This document shows, in pieces, positions 62,695 through 64,000 of a stretch of 64,000 nt of DNA. Location of the stretch: NCBI GenBank assembly GCA_036937835.1, contig CM072876.1, positions 12,279,501 to 12,343,500 on the forward strand, read 5' to 3'. The notes below the pieces were generated by a model that searched no databases, was not told the origin of the DNA, and saw nothing but the letters and a program-made list of their open reading frames with translations. Position 1 is the stretch's first letter; each line of letters opens with the position of its first letter. Origin of the DNA: Pampus argenteus. Its lineage: Eukaryota; Chordata; Actinopteri; Scombriformes; Stromateidae. A program made the position numbers and the translations under genes.

Positions 62695-63098
62695 TGCAGT
62701 AACTGTGCTCCCCCTGCAACAACTGCCACATCACGTCATGGATGGGTAGGGTTTATTTACTGCTCTGAGGGCTGACTGACAGCTCAGAAGCTAACTTCTT
62801 GTAAAGCACCGTGCATGCACCCATATGTCTCCTCCTGTCGTGGCTTTTCTCCCTGCAGATTTAAGGACCGATGGATGGATGGATGGATGAAAAAAAAAAG
62901 AAGAGGAAAAGAAGCATGCCGCCCGCGTTGTGTTCAGAGGATAAAGCAGCTGTGTGGAGAGCCAGCATACACATGTTGAACGCAAACTTACATTTGATAC
63001 TCATCTATAGCCTCCACTAATTGTCCCCACGAGTCAAAGTCTGTGCCTTTTCTGAAACTGGCGTGCCATTTCTGAACAGTTTTGTTGACATCAGACAT
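58819..63098 (-). CDS. AIDA: Axin interactor, dorsalization-associated protein
   Basis: Ten coding exons on the minus strand: 63,098-62,992; 62,186-62,120; 62,034-61,981; 61,690-61,636; 61,537-61,474; 61,261-61,158; 60,523-60,401; 60,240-60,118; 59,123-59,006; 58,918-58,819. Phases agree throughout and give 304 aa (human 306). The N-terminal helical AIDA domain (KGTDFDSWGQLVEAIDEYQ, NILTYNKEFPYDVQPVPLR) is followed by an acidic linker (EEENLELEEEED). A C-terminal C2-type domain spans about 150-304 (MTLLTIKIEKIGLKDAGQC, VQDTPVASRKEDTYIHF, EMDEIKPGPIVIEL). AIDA binds Axin and prevents Axin homodimer-driven JNK activation, and limits dorsalization in zebrafish; the C2 domain binds membrane lipids. 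The start at 63,098 gives the conserved N-terminus. The gene is intact. Confidence 0.98.
61711..61744. repeat. (AC)n microsatellite in AIDA intron 3
   Basis: About 17 uninterrupted AC units starting some 20 bp upstream of exon 4. Confidence 0.95.
61855..61884. repeat. (TA)n microsatellite in AIDA intron 3
   Basis: About 15 TA units with one CA interruption. A short (AAAT)n run follows at about 61,925-61,950. Confidence 0.9.
62641..62697. repeat. Compound CA/TA/CA microsatellite in AIDA intron 1
   Basis: CA units, then about 12 TA units, then CA units. A (GGAT)n run follows at about 62,870-62,888. Confidence 0.9.
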
Positions 63099-63159
63099 GT
63101 TGATACTCGCGGAGCTCTCAGGGCAGCATAGCCGAGGAGGTGATTCATCTACGGGGCTT

Positions 63160-63194
<35 letters not shown>

Positions 63195-63370
63195 TCGTCA
63201 GTCAGGTTATGTGCTGGTCCAGAGGCGCACAGATAAACCGGTGACACCCTGACCAAGCCCTTTCTGCCTGCTCACCCTAATATCGCATCCGCAACAGAGA
63301 GGAAGTCCCGCCTGGAGCTCGTGGGGTGCGCGCGTTTCGGGACGCGGGGTCGCCCGAGTGAACGGTAACA
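63099..63370 (-). promoter_or_regulatory. AIDA: AIDA promoter and 5' leader with CTG repeat and upstream ATGs
   Basis: The sequence upstream of the AIDA start is GC-rich and CpG-rich (GTGCGCGCGTTTCGGGACGC, GGTCGCCCGAG), as for a housekeeping promoter. It contains 11 CTG units on the coding strand (63,193-63,161). Between that repeat and the start codon are two upstream ATGs: one at 63,148 opening a frame that overlaps the AIDA start out of frame, and one at about 63,133 opening a three-codon ORF. Whether they are in the mRNA depends on the start site. Confidence 0.65.
63161..63193. repeat. (AGC/CTG)11 trinucleotide repeat
   Basis: Eleven perfect units 63 bases upstream of the AIDA ATG. Read as CTG in the AIDA transcript direction. 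Confidence 0.95.
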
Positions 63371-63750
63371 GGATGTGTGTCGATGGCATTTAAAAACAGC
63401 AATGTAGAAAAAAAACATGTTCAACTGGTATTTTATCTGAAGGCCAAATAAACAAACATTGTTTCACCATTTCATCTTGAGTTGAAGGAAATTGTGGTGG
63501 TGATTTTTCTTAACATTGAACAAAAGATAATGCATTTCATTGGCTTTGTATGCATACTTTGCACAATGTCATGTTATATGTTAGATATGAAATTTGCAGC
63601 ATAGGCTACACCTATGTCAGTTTGTCAGTTTTTGCCTTTATTGAAAATTAATAACCTATATTTACCTAAATGTCTGTCACTAGACTGTCACTAGACTAGA
63701 AGCAGGTTCCGCTGTTTTGAATAGACGTCATTGGTATACAGTGTATATTT
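63371..63750. other. AT-rich flank upstream of AIDA
   Basis: No gene, repeat or clear motif is seen here beyond the GC-rich promoter. Confidence 0.5.
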
Positions 63751-64000
63751 CAAATCAAATCAAAGCAAATTTTATTTATATAGCCCAAAATCACAAAATA
63801 CATTTGTCTCAGAGGGCTTTACAATCTGTAAATCCTTAGACCCTCGATTCGAGTGAGGAAAAGGTGGAAGAAACCTCAGGAAGAGCCACAGAGGAGGGAT
63901 CCCTCTCCCAGGACGGACAGACGTGCAATGGATGTCACATGTACAGAACAAATCAACACACACATATTGTACACTTACAATGAATTATAATGAATTACAA
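63751..64000. repeat. Abundant fish interspersed repeat, cut by the window end
   Basis: AAATTTTATTTATATAGCCC, CAGAGGGCTTTACAATCTG, GGAAGAAACCTCAGGAAGAG and GAGGGATCCCTCTCCCAGGA are the classic phrases of a repeat found in very many copies in percomorph fishes. It supports the lineage inference. The 63-codon frame in it is not a gene. Confidence 0.8.

Noticed and set aside
1..64000. CRISPR arrays, operons, phage or plasmid genes, tRNA or rRNA genes
   Set aside because: None seen; spliced vertebrate genes and fish repeats account for the window.

Overview
The window reads as vertebrate nuclear DNA, most likely from a ray-finned fish and probably a percomorph. It is AT-rich, has short spliced exons with GT-AG introns, many microsatellites and several repeat types common in fish genomes. 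I see no bacterial, phage, plasmid or CRISPR features. Four protein-coding genes can be rebuilt exon by exon with matching splice phases: DUSP10 (minus, 470 aa), TAF1A (minus, 436 aa), MIA3/TANGO1 (plus, 1748 aa long form plus an 820 aa short form) and AIDA (minus, 304 aa). Their order matches the human 1q41 block, except that HHIPL2, which lies between DUSP10 and TAF1A in humans, is not visible here.

Layout. 1-12,290 is gene-free sequence downstream of DUSP10, with transposon remnants and candidate regulatory islands. 12,290-22,110 holds DUSP10: a possible very long 3'UTR, three coding exons and a GC-rich promoter zone. 22,110-37,080 is a second gene-free stretch with several MITE-like elements and candidate conserved islands. 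37,082-39,579 is the ten-exon TAF1A coding region, head-to-head with MIA3 across about 1.5 kb. 41,090-55,654 is MIA3 with 28 coding exons. 58,819-63,098 is AIDA with ten coding exons, tail-to-tail with MIA3. The window ends in AIDA's GC-rich promoter and an interspersed repeat.

Function. DUSP10 dephosphorylates JNK and p38, and AIDA blocks Axin-driven JNK activation, so two JNK antagonists share this block. TAF1A is part of the SL1 factor for rRNA transcription. MIA3 organises export of collagen and other bulky cargo at ER exit sites. The most informative item beyond the standard gene models is a separate first coding exon inside MIA3 (47,974-48,051) with its own upstream region. It encodes the start of a TANGO1-short type protein and is too short to be found as a long ORF. 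I found no convincing novel multi-gene system. The other notable signals are a perfect GC-rich hairpin, a 390-bp TA-flanked MITE, a 120-bp polypurine mirror repeat and upstream ORFs in the AIDA leader.
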